DNA of 64,000 nt from Streptomyces angustmyceticus (GCF_019933235.1 NZ_CP082945.1:682001-746000); one strand, 5' to 3'; shown: positions 33,671 to 44,659, counted from the first letter of the stretch. The notes: a model not told the origin generated them from the sequence alone. Numbers and translations are program-made.

Positions 33671-35335
33671 TCACTCGTTCGGCGGCCCGAAGACCGTCCG
33701 CCCGCCGACGACCGTGGTCAGGCAGACCGGCAGGTCGTTGCCGGGAGTGAGATCGGGCAGGCCAGGGGTGCCGGAGCGGGGGTCGGTCGACCAGCGCTGC
33801 ACCCGCTCGTCGGGGGCCTGGACGATCAGGTCGCCGGTGCGCCAGACCGCGTAGTCGGCCGGGGCGCCGGGCACCAGGACGCCCGCGTCGTCCCGGCCGA
33901 TGGCGCGCCAGCCGCCGCGGGTGTGAGCGGTGAACGCGGCGCGGGCGGAGATGCCGTGGGCGCGGGTGCGGTGGAAGACGGCGGCGCGGACGGTGCCCCA
34001 GGGGTCGAGCGGGGTGACCGGGCTGTCGGAGCCGAGCGCGAGCGGGACTCCGGCCTTGAGCAGCGCGGCGTACGGGTTGAGGGTGGCGGCCCGCTCCGCG
34101 CCCAGGCGGGCGGCGTACATGCCCTCCGCGCCGCCCCAGGCCGCGTCGAAGGCAGGCTGGACGGAGGCGGTCAGGGCCAGGTCGGCGAAGCCGGCGATGG
34201 TGTCCTCGGTGAGCATCTCGGCGTGCTCGACGCGGTGCCGGGCGGCCCGGACGCGGGCCGTGCCCAGGCGCTCGGCGGCGGCGCGGGCCCCGGCGACGAC
34301 GCTGGTCAGGGCGGCGTCGCCGATGGCGTGGAAGCCCGCCTGGAGCCCGGCCTCGGTGCAGGCGGCGACATGGGCGGCGACGGCCGCGGCGTCGAGCTGG
34401 GCGGCACCGGTGTGGCCGGCGTCGGCGTACGGGGCGTGCAGATGGGCGGTGTGGGAGCCGAGGGAGCCGTCGGCGAACAGGTCGCCCGCGGCACCGACGG
34501 CCCCGAGGTCACGGATGCGCTCCGCGTCCTTTGCGGAGGTGACGGCCTCGGCCCAGTAGCCGACGACGCGCGGCCCGTCGCCTTCCCCGGCCAGGGCGAG
34601 CAGCCCCGTGAAGTCGTCCTCGCCGGAGATGTCCGGACCCGCGCACTCGTGGATGCTGCCGATGCCGAGCGAGGCGGCGCGGGCGAGCGCGGCGGCCTGG
34701 GCCTCGGCGCGCTGGGCGGGGGTGACGGTGGCGTACGCGGCCCGGCGCACCGCGTGGTGGGCGTCGCCGGTCAGCGGGGCACCGTCGTGGAAACCCGCCC
34801 GGTCGCGGATGCCGGGGACCAGGTCCAGCAGCGCCGTGGTCACGACGGCGGAGTGCACGTCGACCCGGGTGAGGTAGAGCGGCCGGCCGCCGGTGGCCTC
34901 GTCGAGCTCGGCGCGCGAGGGCGGCCGCCCCTCCGGCCAGACGCCGGCGTCCCAGCCGTGGCCGAGCAGGATCCGGTCCGCCGGGCGGGCGTCCGCGTAG
35001 GCACGGATGCGGGCGAGCGCGTCGGAGAGCGTGCCGGTCCCGACCAGGTCGAGGCCGGTGAGTGCCAGGCCGGTCGCGGTGGTGTGCACATGTGCGTCCG
35101 TGAACGCCGGCGTGACGAGTGCGCCGTCGAGCTGGACGACCTCGTCCACACCCTCGGCGAAGGAGTCCGCCGCGCCTTCCTCGCCCACCCAGGCGATGCG
35201 GTCGCCCTCCACGACCATGGCGGTGGCGAAGGGGTCGGCGGGGCTGTGCACCTCACCACCGCGCAGCAGGACGGTGCGGGGCGGGGCCGGGCGGGAAGAG
35301 TGCTGCCGGGCCTGGTGGGAAAGGTGCTCGCTCAT
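33671..35335 (-). CDS. Amidohydrolase family protein (YtcJ-like)
   Basis: A 554-residue metal-dependent hydrolase of the YtcJ/amidohydrolase-3 group. The N-terminal metal motif is FTDAHVHTTA, followed by the central FHAIGDAALTSV and HRVEHAEML and the late acid loop LALGSDSPVTPLDPWG. The beta-sandwich end is PADYAVWRTGDLI. It is expected to be cytoplasmic, with an unknown amide substrate. ATG 35335 begins a short N-terminal segment before the conserved RTVLLRGGEVHSP. Confidence 0.92.
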   Translation of the reverse strand: MSEHLSHQARQHSSRPAPPRTVLLRGGEVHSPADPFATAMVVEGDRIAWVGEEGAADSFAEGVDEVVQLDGALVTPAFTDAHVHTTATGLALTGLDLVGTGTLSDALARIRAYADARPADRILLGHGWDAGVWPEGRPPSRAELDEATGGRPLYLTRVDVHSAVVTTALLDLVPGIRDRAGFHDGAPLTGDAHHAVRRAAYATVTPAQRAEAQAAALARAASLGIGSIHECAGPDISGEDDFTGLLALAGEGDGPRVVGYWAEAVTSAKDAERIRDLGAVGAAGDLFADGSLGSHTAHLHAPYADAGHTGAAQLDAAAVAAHVAACTEAGLQAGFHAIGDAALTSVVAGARAAAERLGTARVRAARHRVEHAEMLTEDTIAGFADLALTASVQPAFDAAWGGAEGMYAARLGAERAATLNPYAALLKAGVPLALGSDSPVTPLDPWGTVRAAVFHRTRAHGISARAAFTAHTRGGWRAIGRDDAGVLVPGAPADYAVWRTGDLIVQAPDERVQRWSTDPRSGTPGLPDLTPGNDLPVCLTTVVGGRTVFGPPNE

Positions 35336-35393
35336 ACCGGACAGTTTGGCCCCTGCGGACGGGCCGGCCGCGCGCAGGGGTGCCGGTTGCCGG

Positions 35394-35834
35394 TCAGATG
35401 CGCGGCGGGCGGGCCTCGTAGGGAGTGGAGAGCACGACCGTGGTGCGGGTCGAGACGCCCGCGAGGGTGCGGATGCGGGTGAGCAGGTGCTCCAGCTCCA
35501 GCGGGGTGGCGACCCGGACCTTGAGGATGTAGTTCTCGTCGCCGGCGACGCTGTGGCAGGCCTCCAGCTCGGGGACCTCGGCCAGGCGGTCGGCGATGTC
35601 GTCCGGCGCGCTGGGGTCGAAGGGTTTGACCGAGATGAAGGCGGTGAGCGGCAGGCCCACGGCTTCGGGGTCGACGAGGGCGGCATAGCCCCGGATGACA
35701 CCGCGCTGCTCCAGGCGGCGCACCCGCTGGTGCACCGCCGAGGTGGACAGGCCGGTGGCCTTGCCCAGGTCGGTGTAGCTCATCCGCCCGTCCTTGACGA
35801 GCAGATCCACGATTTGTCGGTCCAACTCCTCCAC
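35394..35834 (-). CDS. Lrp/AsnC family regulator
   Basis: A 146-residue Lrp-type regulator. The N-terminal HTH has DRQIVDLLVKDGRMSYTDLGKATGLS and VRRLEQRGVIRGYAALV. The C-terminal RAM (ligand) domain has CHSVAGDENYILKVRVATPLELE. It binds DNA as an octamer or dimer and responds to amino acids. It lies 58 bp upstream of the amidohydrolase in the same direction, so local control is possible. Confidence 0.9.
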   Translation of the reverse strand: MEELDRQIVDLLVKDGRMSYTDLGKATGLSTSAVHQRVRRLEQRGVIRGYAALVDPEAVGLPLTAFISVKPFDPSAPDDIADRLAEVPELEACHSVAGDENYILKVRVATPLELEHLLTRIRTLAGVSTRTTVVLSTPYEARPPRI

Positions 35835-36052
35835 CCGTTCAACCTACTGTGCGCGGGGGCGTGTGCGCACCGTGCGCCGGATCGTGGACACCTCCGCGCC
35901 GGTCCATGTGACCAATGCCACACGCGTGATCCGGTGCGGAGGGGGTGCCCGCGATTATGCGTGCGGCATGAAGGGAATTGCTGCTGGTGGCCGGGGCCGC
36001 CCGTCACAGGAAGTCAGCGGTACGACCGGCCCACCCGAGGGGGATGGACATC

Positions 36053-36469
36053 ATGCGACGCCTGAAGCAGGACTCCGCTGCCGCACACATCGGCGCCCAG
36101 GAGGGCGACGATCCCGGCGGCTTCGGCGACGACGGCGCGGACGACTCGTTCGACACCTACGAGATCTACCGCGTGACGTGCCCCGACTGCCTGCAGCCGA
36201 TCGCGCTGCTGGCGGACGAGGACATGCTCCCGGAGCACGCGCTGTGCGCCTCGCCGTGGGACCCGTTCGGTCTGACGGTGTGCCAGGGCTCCGGGCGGAC
36301 GGCGTCGGAGGCTCCGCGGACCGCCGACACCCTGGACGCCCGGGAACAGGACGCGGCCGTGCTGCTGACGCTGCCGGAGAGCCTGGACTGGCGCCGCCAG
36401 CCGTTCTCGCACCTCGGCGGGCCCGGCACCCGTCCGGTCCGGGTGCCGCGGATGCGCCCGCGCGCCTGA
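36053..36469 (+). CDS. Conserved streptomycete protein with CPDC motif, unknown
   Basis: A ~138-residue protein. The N-terminus MRRLKQDSAAAHIGAQEG and acidic DDPGGFGDDGADDSFDTYE are followed by RVTCPDCLQPIALL and LCASPWDPFGLTVCQG. The four cysteines could form a zinc ribbon. ATG 36053 is preferred because GAGGGGG lies 10 bases upstream; ATG 36044 is too close to it. I recognise it as a conserved family without a known role. Confidence 0.75.
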   Translation: MRRLKQDSAAAHIGAQEGDDPGGFGDDGADDSFDTYEIYRVTCPDCLQPIALLADEDMLPEHALCASPWDPFGLTVCQGSGRTASEAPRTADTLDAREQDAAVLLTLPESLDWRRQPFSHLGGPGTRPVRVPRMRPRA

Positions 36470-36506
36470 ACACCCCGGCCGGCGCCCGTACGGCCGGCGT
36501 CCGGCC

Positions 36507-37625
36507 TCACCAGTAACGGCCCTCGATCATCGCCTCCAGGGTGTCCCGGTGCAGGATCAGCGCATCGGCGTCGGCCGGGGCCGGAATCTCGCCGAAGTGG
36601 ACCCGGCGGTAGGCCACGCGCAGCATCACGATGGCGTGCCGCAGGGCCGCGTAGAGGGTGTGGAACTCCATGGCGCGGGGCGGGTGTCCGGTGAGCCGGG
36701 CATAGCGGCTCTCGACGCGGTCGCGGCACAGGAATCCGGGCAGTCCCCGGTGGCCGCCGCTCTCGGCGAGGTCCTGGAAGAAGCGGTGGAGGAACACCAT
36801 CCAGCCCAGGTCGAGTTCGCGGGGGCCGAGGGCGGCCATCTCCCAGTCGAGGACCGCGGCCGGCTCGAAGCCGTCGTAGACGATATTGCCGATCCTGGCG
36901 TCGCCCCAGGTCAGCACGGTATCCCCGGGGTCCCGCGGCCAGAGCTCGGCCAGCCGGGCGAAGCCGCGCTCGATCAGCGGTGAGCGGGGACGGCCGTCGA
37001 CGACCCATTGGTAGTAGCCCTGTTGGTCCGTGACGTGCCTCCGCAGCGCGCTTCCGGCGCCGGGGAGGGCGAGGAAGTCGGCGGCGCCGGGCGGGACTTG
37101 GTCGTGCAGCCGGGCGAGCACGGAGACGCTGGCGGCCTCCAGCCGGTCGCGTTCGGCGTCGGTGGCGTCGTGGAGCCAATTCCCCTCGTACGTATAGGGC
37201 ATGACGTCCGGTGGGACGCGGCCGGCGGCGCGGGCCATGACGAAGAACGGCGCGCCGAGCGGCGCCGGGTCCTCTTCGAGCCAGAAGACGCGGGGCACGG
37301 GCAGGTCGGTGTGGTCGGCGACCAGCCGCATGGTGCGGTACTGCCGGGCCATGTCGTAGCGCGGGAAGACGGTGTAGGCGGCGGGGTCGGCGGCGAGGCG
37401 CAGCGCGCAGGAGACGGGGTTCCGGGCGCTCGGGAGCCCGGGGGCCGGCGGTCGTGGGTGCGCGATGTCGAAGAGCAGGGTCTCGCTGGACATGCCGTTG
37501 GTGTCGGGCACGGCCGCGGCGACGGCGCGGGCGCCGGGCAGCCGGGTGCCGAGCCAGGCGGTGAGGCGGCGGGTGAGGTCCTCGGGGTCGCGGGTGGTGG
37601 TGCGGGGGCGGGGCGTGCCGGTCAC
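36507..37625 (-). CDS. APH-fold phosphotransferase family protein
   Basis: A 372-residue aminoglycoside-phosphotransferase-fold protein. It has LTWGDARIGNIVYD (Brenner motif, catalytic Asp and Asn) and VLDWEMAALGPRELDLGW (metal-binding Asp), plus the N-lobe RLVADHTDLPVPRVFWLEEDP typical of the acyl-CoA-dehydrogenase-associated FadE36 subgroup. It is unlikely to be an antibiotic-resistance enzyme; a small metabolite or CoA-pathway substrate is more plausible. GTG 37625 overlaps the previous stop. Confidence 0.88.
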   Translation of the reverse strand: MTGTPRPRTTTRDPEDLTRRLTAWLGTRLPGARAVAAAVPDTNGMSSETLLFDIAHPRPPAPGLPSARNPVSCALRLAADPAAYTVFPRYDMARQYRTMRLVADHTDLPVPRVFWLEEDPAPLGAPFFVMARAAGRVPPDVMPYTYEGNWLHDATDAERDRLEAASVSVLARLHDQVPPGAADFLALPGAGSALRRHVTDQQGYYQWVVDGRPRSPLIERGFARLAELWPRDPGDTVLTWGDARIGNIVYDGFEPAAVLDWEMAALGPRELDLGWMVFLHRFFQDLAESGGHRGLPGFLCRDRVESRYARLTGHPPRAMEFHTLYAALRHAIVMLRVAYRRVHFGEIPAPADADALILHRDTLEAMIEGRYW

Positions 37626-38761
37626 CGTCCGGCCTCCGGCGCGACGGAGTCATAGCCGGTGAAGCCGCTCGGGTCGTGCCGGCCGAAGCTGCCGTGCTCG
37701 AAGATGCCGTAGCCGGTCCGGCCGTCGAGGGTGAAGCGGGCGGCGTGGTCGGTGACTCCGTAGGCGGCGAGCGGGTGGGCGGCCGGGTCGGAGAGGTCGT
37801 AGCTGCGGCGGTCGGTCCAGCCGCGGCCCCGCCAGGTGCCGTGCTGCCAGTCCTCGACGCTCGCGGGCGGGTAGCCGGCGCCCACCGCGAGGGGTGAGGA
37901 GGTGAGGATCTCGGCGGTGAGTTCGAGGGGCGTGCGGGCGGGGTCGGTGAGGTGGATGACGGCGCTCTCCGGGTGGCGGGTGCCGGGACGGTAACGGATG
38001 TCCGTGTGCGGCCAGCCGAGTTGGGTGTCGTGGGCGCCGTCGCGGACCATGGTCGCCTCGTTCAGGGTGCGGTGGCCGTCGGCGTCCTCCTGGACGATGA
38101 CCATCACGAAGCGGTCGTCGAAGCGCACCGGGCACCAGATCCAGTGGAATCCCTCGGGCCGCAACTCCTCGGCCGCCCGCCCGCCGTCCTCCCCGGCGAT
38201 CGGGCGGACGCCCCAGCTGCGGTCGCGGGTTCCGGTCCACTCCCCCGCCGTGACGGCGAGTTCCTGGCCGGCGGCGCGGACGGTGCCCGTGCAGGTGCCC
38301 GCCTGCACGAACCGCCGGCCGTCGAGCAGCAGCCGGTCGCCGCGGTACTGGGTGTGGTGCGGCTCCCAGGTGGCGGGGAAGGCCGCGGTCCAGGTCAGGT
38401 CGTACGCCAGGCCGTCCGGGTCGCCGGGGTCCGCGGCGCAGGTCAGCCGCAGGCGGGCGAGTGGCTCCTCGACGGTGATGGTGAGGGGGCCGACGGTGAG
38501 CGCGAGGCGGTCGTCGCCGAGGGCGTCGGAGGCCCGTACGGCGTGCAGCCGGTCGCCGAGGCGGAGGGTGGCATAGGCGTCGATGACACCGGTGTTGGGG
38601 TAGACGCCGAGTCCTGCGATCAGCAGGGCGCGGCCGGCGTGGTCCATGACGTGGAAGATGCACCGGTCGTAGGCGTTGCGGTCGCCGGTGGCGACATGCC
38701 GCATGGACAGCGGGACCTGGTGGATGGGGTACTCGTCGAGCGCGACGGGTCGGTCGGGCAC
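37622..38761 (-). CDS. Carotenoid hydratase/lipocalin-like protein of unknown function
   Basis: A 379-residue protein with no recognised catalytic motif. It opens IHQVPLSMRHVATGDRNAYDR and contains GEWTGTRDRSWGVRPI and GFHWIWCPVRF, the SRDRSWG/W-rich pattern seen in AttH/CrtC-like beta-barrel proteins. It is coupled to the phosphotransferase by GTGA. AGGAGGAG precedes GTG 38761. Genes of this pair often occur together in actinobacterial lipid/steroid-type degradation loci, so a shared substrate is inferred. Confidence 0.7.
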   Translation of the reverse strand: MPDRPVALDEYPIHQVPLSMRHVATGDRNAYDRCIFHVMDHAGRALLIAGLGVYPNTGVIDAYATLRLGDRLHAVRASDALGDDRLALTVGPLTITVEEPLARLRLTCAADPGDPDGLAYDLTWTAAFPATWEPHHTQYRGDRLLLDGRRFVQAGTCTGTVRAAGQELAVTAGEWTGTRDRSWGVRPIAGEDGGRAAEELRPEGFHWIWCPVRFDDRFVMVIVQEDADGHRTLNEATMVRDGAHDTQLGWPHTDIRYRPGTRHPESAVIHLTDPARTPLELTAEILTSSPLAVGAGYPPASVEDWQHGTWRGRGWTDRRSYDLSDPAAHPLAAYGVTDHAARFTLDGRTGYGIFEHGSFGRHDPSGFTGYDSVAPEAGR

Positions 38762-38823
38762 GGTCTCCTCCTGGGCGCGCGGTCGGTGGGGCGCAGCCGG
38801 GTTCGGGCCCCTACGACGAGAGT

Positions 38824-38860
38824 TGACGGTATGTCAGTTCAAGTCGCTGACGGTACGTCA
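38824..38860. promoter_or_regulatory. Twin palindromic operators TGACGGTAYGTCA
   Basis: TGACGGTATGTCA (38824-38836) and TGACGGTACGTCA (38848-38860), the same 13-bp near-palindrome repeated 24 bp apart, lie in the divergent region between the CrtC-like gene and the threonine-synthase-like gene. This is the form of TetR-family operators. No TetR gene is in the neighbourhood, so the regulator would be encoded elsewhere. Confidence 0.65.
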
Positions 38861-38961
38861 GCTCAAGACGAACGACCAGACCCGCGAAATCCGTAGGGAC
38901 CAAAGTACTGCTTCACCTGTTACCTTTCGGGGTCGACACCCGACCGACCTCTGGAGCCACG

Positions 38962-40146
38962 GTGACCTCACGACCTCCTCTGCACTGCCTGCGCTGCGCC
39001 CGCGCCGCGGAGGGCTTCGCCGGGTGCCGGACCTGCGCCGCGGAGGGCATTGGTGTCAATACGATGCCGCCGCTCGCGGATCTGGCCGGTGTGGATCTCG
39101 CGGCGTATCCGGGCGGGCCGTGGGGCCTGCCGCAGGCACTGCCGGTATCCGGGCCGCCGGTCACGCTGGGCGAGGGCGACACCCCGTGCGTCCGGCTGCG
39201 GACGGACCCGGCCCCGGCCCACGACGGCCGGTCCGACGGTCGGGCCCAAGACGGCCGACACGTCGGGGAGGTGTGGCTGAAATACGAGGGTGGGAACCCG
39301 ACCGGCTCCCACAAGGACCGGGCGATGGCCGTCGGGGTGGCCGCCGCGGTGGCGGCCGGCGCCGGCACCGTGGCCGCCGCCTCCTCCGGCAACGCGGGGG
39401 CGGCGGCCGCGGCGTACGCGGCACGGGCCGGGCTGCGCTGTGTGGTGTTCACCAACGAGAAGGTGCCGGCGGGACTGTGCGCCCAGATCGACGCTCTGGG
39501 CGCCGAGCGCCGGGTGCACCCGGGCAGCACCGCCGACCGCAACGCGGCGATGGCCCGCGCCGTCGAGGAGCACCGCTGGTACCCGCTGACCAGCTACTCC
39601 TCGCCTTCGCCTGGCGGTAATCCGTACGCCAACGAGGGCTACAAGTCGGTCGCCTACGAGCTGGCGCGGGACTTCGCCGGGCGGCGGCTCGACGCGGTGG
39701 TGGTGCCCACCAGCCGGGCGGACCTGCTGGCCGGAATCGGCCGTGGCTTCCGGGAGTTGGCGGCCGCGGGGCTGATCGACCGCGAGCCGCGGCTGGTGGC
39801 CGCCGAGCCGTCCGCCGCGGCGCCGTTCACCGCCGCGCTGCGCCGCACGGACCGCGCGGACCAGGAGCGGACGCGGATCGCCGCCCGGCCGACGGTGGCG
39901 TTCTCCCTCGGGGAGGAACGGCCCTGCTGGCAGGGGCTCGACGCGCTGTGGCGCGCCGCGGGCACGGCCGTCGCGCTGGACGACGAGACGATCACGGCGG
40001 AGACGCGGAGGCTGGCGGCGGAGGGCCTGACCCTGGAGCCGTCGTCCGCCGTCGGGTCCGCCGTGGCACGGGAGTTCGCCCGCACCCCCGGCACGCTGGT
40101 GGTCGCGATCGGGACGGCGACCGGCCTCAAGGGGCTGGCCGGCTGA
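38962..40146 (+). CDS. Threonine synthase-like PLP enzyme
   Basis: A 394-residue fold-type-II PLP enzyme. The N-terminal zinc-finger-like part CLRCARAAEGFAGCRTC leads to the lysine motif EGGNPTGSHKDRAM and the phosphate/PLP loop ASSGNAGAAAA. SSAVGSAVA and the final VAIGTATGLKG follow. Threonine synthase or a cysteate/diaminobutyrate-type lyase is possible; the domain differs enough from housekeeping ThrC that a paralogue is more likely. Confidence 0.82.
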   Translation: MTSRPPLHCLRCARAAEGFAGCRTCAAEGIGVNTMPPLADLAGVDLAAYPGGPWGLPQALPVSGPPVTLGEGDTPCVRLRTDPAPAHDGRSDGRAQDGRHVGEVWLKYEGGNPTGSHKDRAMAVGVAAAVAAGAGTVAAASSGNAGAAAAAYAARAGLRCVVFTNEKVPAGLCAQIDALGAERRVHPGSTADRNAAMARAVEEHRWYPLTSYSSPSPGGNPYANEGYKSVAYELARDFAGRRLDAVVVPTSRADLLAGIGRGFRELAAAGLIDREPRLVAAEPSAAAPFTAALRRTDRADQERTRIAARPTVAFSLGEERPCWQGLDALWRAAGTAVALDDETITAETRRLAAEGLTLEPSSAVGSAVAREFARTPGTLVVAIGTATGLKGLAG

Positions 40147-40162
40147 GGGCGGACGGGCGGCT

Positions 40163-40186
40163 GCGGACCGGAGCGTTCCGGTCCGC
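40163..40186. terminator. Bidirectional terminator between convergent genes
   Basis: GCGGACCGGA (40163-40172) pairs with TCCGGTCCGC (40177-40186), with a 4-base loop, between the PLP enzyme and the acyl-CoA dehydrogenase. Confidence 0.7.
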
Positions 40187-40218
40187 CTCGCTCCCGCCCT
40201 CGCCCGCCCCTCCCCCGC

Positions 40219-41391
40219 TCAGCGCGTCTCGGGCCCCGCGAGGTGGCGGGCGATGACCATCCGCTGGATCTGGTTGGTGCCCTCGACGATCTGCAGGACC
40301 TTGGCCTCGCGCATATAGCGCTCGGCCGGGAAGTCGAGGGTGTAGCCGTAGCCGCCGAGGAGCTGGACGGCGTCGGTGGTCACCCGCATCGCGGTGTCCG
40401 TGCAGAACAGCTTGGCCATCGCCGCTTCCTTGGAGAACGGCAGACCGGCGTCGCGCAGCCGGGCCGCGGTGAGGTAGAGGGCGCGCCCCGCCTCGATCTG
40501 GGTGGCCATGTCGGCGAGCATGAAGCGCAGGCCCTGGAAGTCGACGATCGGACGGCCGAACTGCTGGCGTTCGGCGGTGTACGCGAGCGCCTCGTCCAGC
40601 GCGGCCTGGGCGACGCCGATGGCACAGGCCGCGATGCCCAGGCGCCCGGAGTCCAGGGCGGACAGGGCGATGGCGAAGCCCTGCCCCTCGTCCCCGAGGC
40701 GGCGGGAGTCGGGGACGCGGACGGCGTCGAAGTGCAGCTGCGCCGTCGGGGACCCCTTCATGCCCATCTTGCGCTCGGGCGCCGCGGCGCTGAGGCCCTC
40801 GGCGTCACCGGGCACCAGGAAGGCGGTGATGCCATGGGCGCCGCTGCCACCGGTGCGGGCGAGCACGGTGTAGAAGTCGGCGACGCCACCGTGGGTGGTC
40901 CAGGCCTTGGTGCCCTCCAGCCGCCAGGTGTCGCCCTCGCGGGTCGCCCGGGTGGTCAGGGAGGCGGCGTCGGAGCCCGAGGAGGGCTCGGAGAGGCAGT
41001 AGGCGCCGATGAGTCCGCCGCCGAGCATGTCCGGCAGGTGTTCGGCGCGCTGCTCCTTGGTGCCGTATCCGGCGAGTGCGTGGCAGGCGAGGGTGTGCAC
41101 GCTGGCGCCGAGGCCGACGGTGAGCCGGGCGGCGGCGAGTTCCTCCAGGACCTGGAGGTAGACCTCGTAGGGCTGGCCGCCTCCGCCGAATTCCTCGTCG
41201 TAGGGCAGCGAGAGCAGTCCGGATTCCGACAGCAGCGTAAAGATCTCGCGCGGGAAGCGGCCGGCGTCCTCTTCCTCGGCGGCCGTCGGCCTGATCTCGC
41301 GCTCGGCGAGCTCGCGGACGAGGGTCAACAGGTCGCGGGCTTCCTCCGTGGGCAGCCTGCGGTCCACCGGCCGGGGGCCGTACTCGGTCAT
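40219..41391 (-). CDS. Acyl-CoA dehydrogenase
   Basis: A 390-residue flavoprotein. It has GAYCLSEPSSGSDAASLTTRA (FAD/substrate loop), AWTTHGGVADFYTVLAR and QLLGGYGYTLDFPAERYMREAK, which is followed by QIVEGTNQIQRM and contains the family's catalytic-base and FAD contacts. It oxidises an acyl-CoA thioester to the enoyl-CoA. ATG 41391 follows GGGAGGAG. The substrate chain is unknown. Confidence 0.94.
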   Translation of the reverse strand: MTEYGPRPVDRRLPTEEARDLLTLVRELAEREIRPTAAEEEDAGRFPREIFTLLSESGLLSLPYDEEFGGGGQPYEVYLQVLEELAAARLTVGLGASVHTLACHALAGYGTKEQRAEHLPDMLGGGLIGAYCLSEPSSGSDAASLTTRATREGDTWRLEGTKAWTTHGGVADFYTVLARTGGSGAHGITAFLVPGDAEGLSAAAPERKMGMKGSPTAQLHFDAVRVPDSRRLGDEGQGFAIALSALDSGRLGIAACAIGVAQAALDEALAYTAERQQFGRPIVDFQGLRFMLADMATQIEAGRALYLTAARLRDAGLPFSKEAAMAKLFCTDTAMRVTTDAVQLLGGYGYTLDFPAERYMREAKVLQIVEGTNQIQRMVIARHLAGPETR

Positions 41392-41606
41392 GGCGGCGCT
41401 CTCCTCCCTGTCGGGCGCTGCGGCGACACGCGCAGGGTGGGCGGCGGCGCCGGTTTCGTCGTGCCAGGCCGATGATCGCGTTCCGGGTCTCGGAAGGCGA
41501 TGACCTGCGGCGGTGGCGCTAGGAGTATGCCCGATCGGCGGCCCCGCGTCACGGGTTGATCATCACGGACTGCGGGAATCCGGCCCGCGCGTCGACCGGC
41601 CGCCGA

Positions 41607-41649
41607 ATTGGTCCGAACCATTGACTCACTGGTCTAGTCCTTCTACCTT
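41607..41649 (+). promoter_or_regulatory. Chitinase promoter with DasR-like/direct repeats
   Basis: TTGGTCCGAACC (41608-41619) and CTGGTCTAGTCC (41629-41640) are the 12-bp repeats known at Streptomyces chitinase promoters and resemble the DasR site ACTGGTCTAGACCAGT. TTGACT (41621-41626), 17 bases, then TACCTT (41644-41649) is a plausible -35/-10 pair between and downstream of them. Confidence 0.7.
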
Positions 41650-41728
41650 CTGCTTCAACGTTCAACGCGTTCATGCCAATTCGGAACGCGGGTCAGGCTC
41701 CACCCCTCGCCCCCTCCGAGGAGACGAC

Positions 41729-43012
<1,284 letters not shown>

Positions 43013-43032
43013 GCCCCGGCAGGCGCGGAGCG

Positions 43033-43070
43033 GGACGGGCGGGAGGCGGTCGGCGGCCTCCCGCCCGTCC
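43033..43070. terminator. Terminator after chitinase
   Basis: A perfect 15-bp stem (43033-43047 with 43056-43070, arm GGACGGGCGGGAGGC). Confidence 0.8.
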
Positions 43071-43269
43071 GTCTGCGGGCCCCTCGCCTTGCGACGGCTC
43101 CTGTTGCCGCAGCTCCCGTTGCGGCTGCGCACACAGGGGCCACGGTGACACCCGTGGGTGACCCGGCGCGCCCCTGGGTGACCCCGCGTGCCCACGGGGT
43201 TTACGCCCCCGCCCCCGGCGAGCACCATCGGCCGTACGGGAGCAGGAGCCGCATCTGAAGAGGTGACAC

Positions 43270-44592
43270 GTGGTCAACCCTTGGCTGGCGATGGAGACCG
43301 GCGCCGATCCGGTGGAGCACACCCGCACGGTGCGCCGGGCCCATGCGGCCTTCCTGACCGACGGGACCGTCGCGCCACCGGTCCGCCAGGTGGTCGCCGA
43401 CTCCTGGCGCCGCTCCGCCGACGCCCGGGCCGCGGCGGACGGCGCGGCCCCCATCGACCTGGACGGGGCCGCCCTGGGCACCTACCGGGACGGGCATCCG
43501 CTGGCCCGCGCGATGCCCGTCTTCCGTGAGCTGCTGGGCAGCTTCGCGCAGGACGGGGCGCATCTGCTGGCCGTCTGCGATCCGCAGGGGCGGCTGCTGT
43601 GGGTGGAGGGGCACCGCGGGGTGCGGCGCAGTGCCGAGCGGATGAACTTCGTGGTCGGCGCCCGCTGGGACGAGCGGCACGCCGGCACCAATGCCCCGGG
43701 CACCGCGCTCGCCGCCGATCACGCCGTACAGATCTTCGCCGCCGAGCACTACAACCGGCGGGTGCAGCGCTGGACCTGCGCCGCCGCCCCGCTGCACGAC
43801 CCCCGGACCGGGCGGCTGCTGGGCGCCGTCGACATCACCGGCGGCGACCACCTGGCGAGCCCGCACAGCCTGGCCCTCGTCCAGGCCACCGCCCGCGCGG
43901 CGGAAGCCCACCTGGCCGCGGACGCACCGGAGTTGGGGGTGTGCCTGTCGGCTCTTGGCCGGGACGAGGCGCTGCTGGTGGTGGACGGACAGCGGCTGCG
44001 CCTGGGCCGCCGGCACAGCGAGATCATGGTGCTGCTGGCCCGGCACCCGGACGGCCTGACGGGCGATCAGCTCTCGGTGCTGCTGTACGGCGAGCGCGAG
44101 ATGCGACCGGTGACGCTGCGGGCCGAGCTGTCCCGGCTGCGCCACCTCGTCGGCACACTGCTCCACTCCCGTCCGTACCGGCTGAGCCGGCCCGTCGAGA
44201 CCGACCTGTGCGCGGTCGAGGACGCCATGGACGCCGGCGAGGTGCACACCGCGGTGGGCGCGTACCGCGGCCCGCTGCTGCCGTTGTCGGAGGCGCCCGG
44301 CGTCCAGCGGCTGCGCGGTGCGCTGGAGGACCGGCTCCGGCGTACGCTGCTCGGCACCCGCGACCCCGGCCTGCTGCGGGAGTGGTCGCGCACCCCCTGG
44401 GGCGAGGACGACCTGGAGGTCTGGGAGGCCCTGGTGGACGCCCTCCCCGCGCGCTCCCCGGCCCGCAGCGCGCCGATGGCCACCGCGGACCGGCTGCGCG
44501 CGGCGTACGGCCTGCCCGGCGCGTCCGCCCGTACGGTGCACGCGCCGGCCGCCGCGCGCGTCGCAACGTTCACGCAACCTCCGCCGCCTTAG
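43270..44592 (+). CDS. GAF-domain transcriptional regulator
   Basis: A 440-residue protein. The N-terminal segment has [12 protein letters not shown] and a GAF domain (about 85-215) with [33 protein letters not shown], as in AcoR-like activators. No sigma-54 AAA domain follows. Instead a winged-helix-like C-terminal region has [21 protein letters not shown] and [13 protein letters not shown]. It sits 67 bp upstream of an aldehyde dehydrogenase, its likely target, as in acetoin/alcohol utilisation loci. GTG 43270 follows GAGGTG. Confidence 0.85.
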   Translation: MVNPWLAMETGADPVEHTRTVRRAHAAFLTDGTVAPPVRQVVADSWRRSADARAAADGAAPIDLDGAALGTYRDGHPLARAMPVFRELLGSFAQDGAHLLAVCDPQGRLLWVEGHRGVRRSAERMNFVVGARWDERHAGTNAPGTALAADHAVQIFAAEHYNRRVQRWTCAAAPLHDPRTGRLLGAVDITGGDHLASPHSLALVQATARAAEAHLAADAPELGVCLSALGRDEALLVVDGQRLRLGRRHSEIMVLLARHPDGLTGDQLSVLLYGEREMRPVTLRAELSRLRHLVGTLLHSRPYRLSRPVETDLCAVEDAMDAGEVHTAVGAYRGPLLPLSEAPGVQRLRGALEDRLRRTLLGTRDPGLLREWSRTPWGEDDLEVWEALVDALPARSPARSAPMATADRLRAAYGLPGASARTVHAPAAARVATFTQPPPP

Positions 44593-44659
44593 CCTGCGCA
44601 CAACGCCCGTCACACGGGAGTGGCGGGCACCGCGCCGAGAGCGATTGGGAGGCCGCACC

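Noticed and set aside
36507..37625. Aminoglycoside resistance gene
   Set aside because: The APH fold is clear, but the N-lobe and operon partner match metabolic FadE36-like phosphotransferases, not antibiotic kinases.
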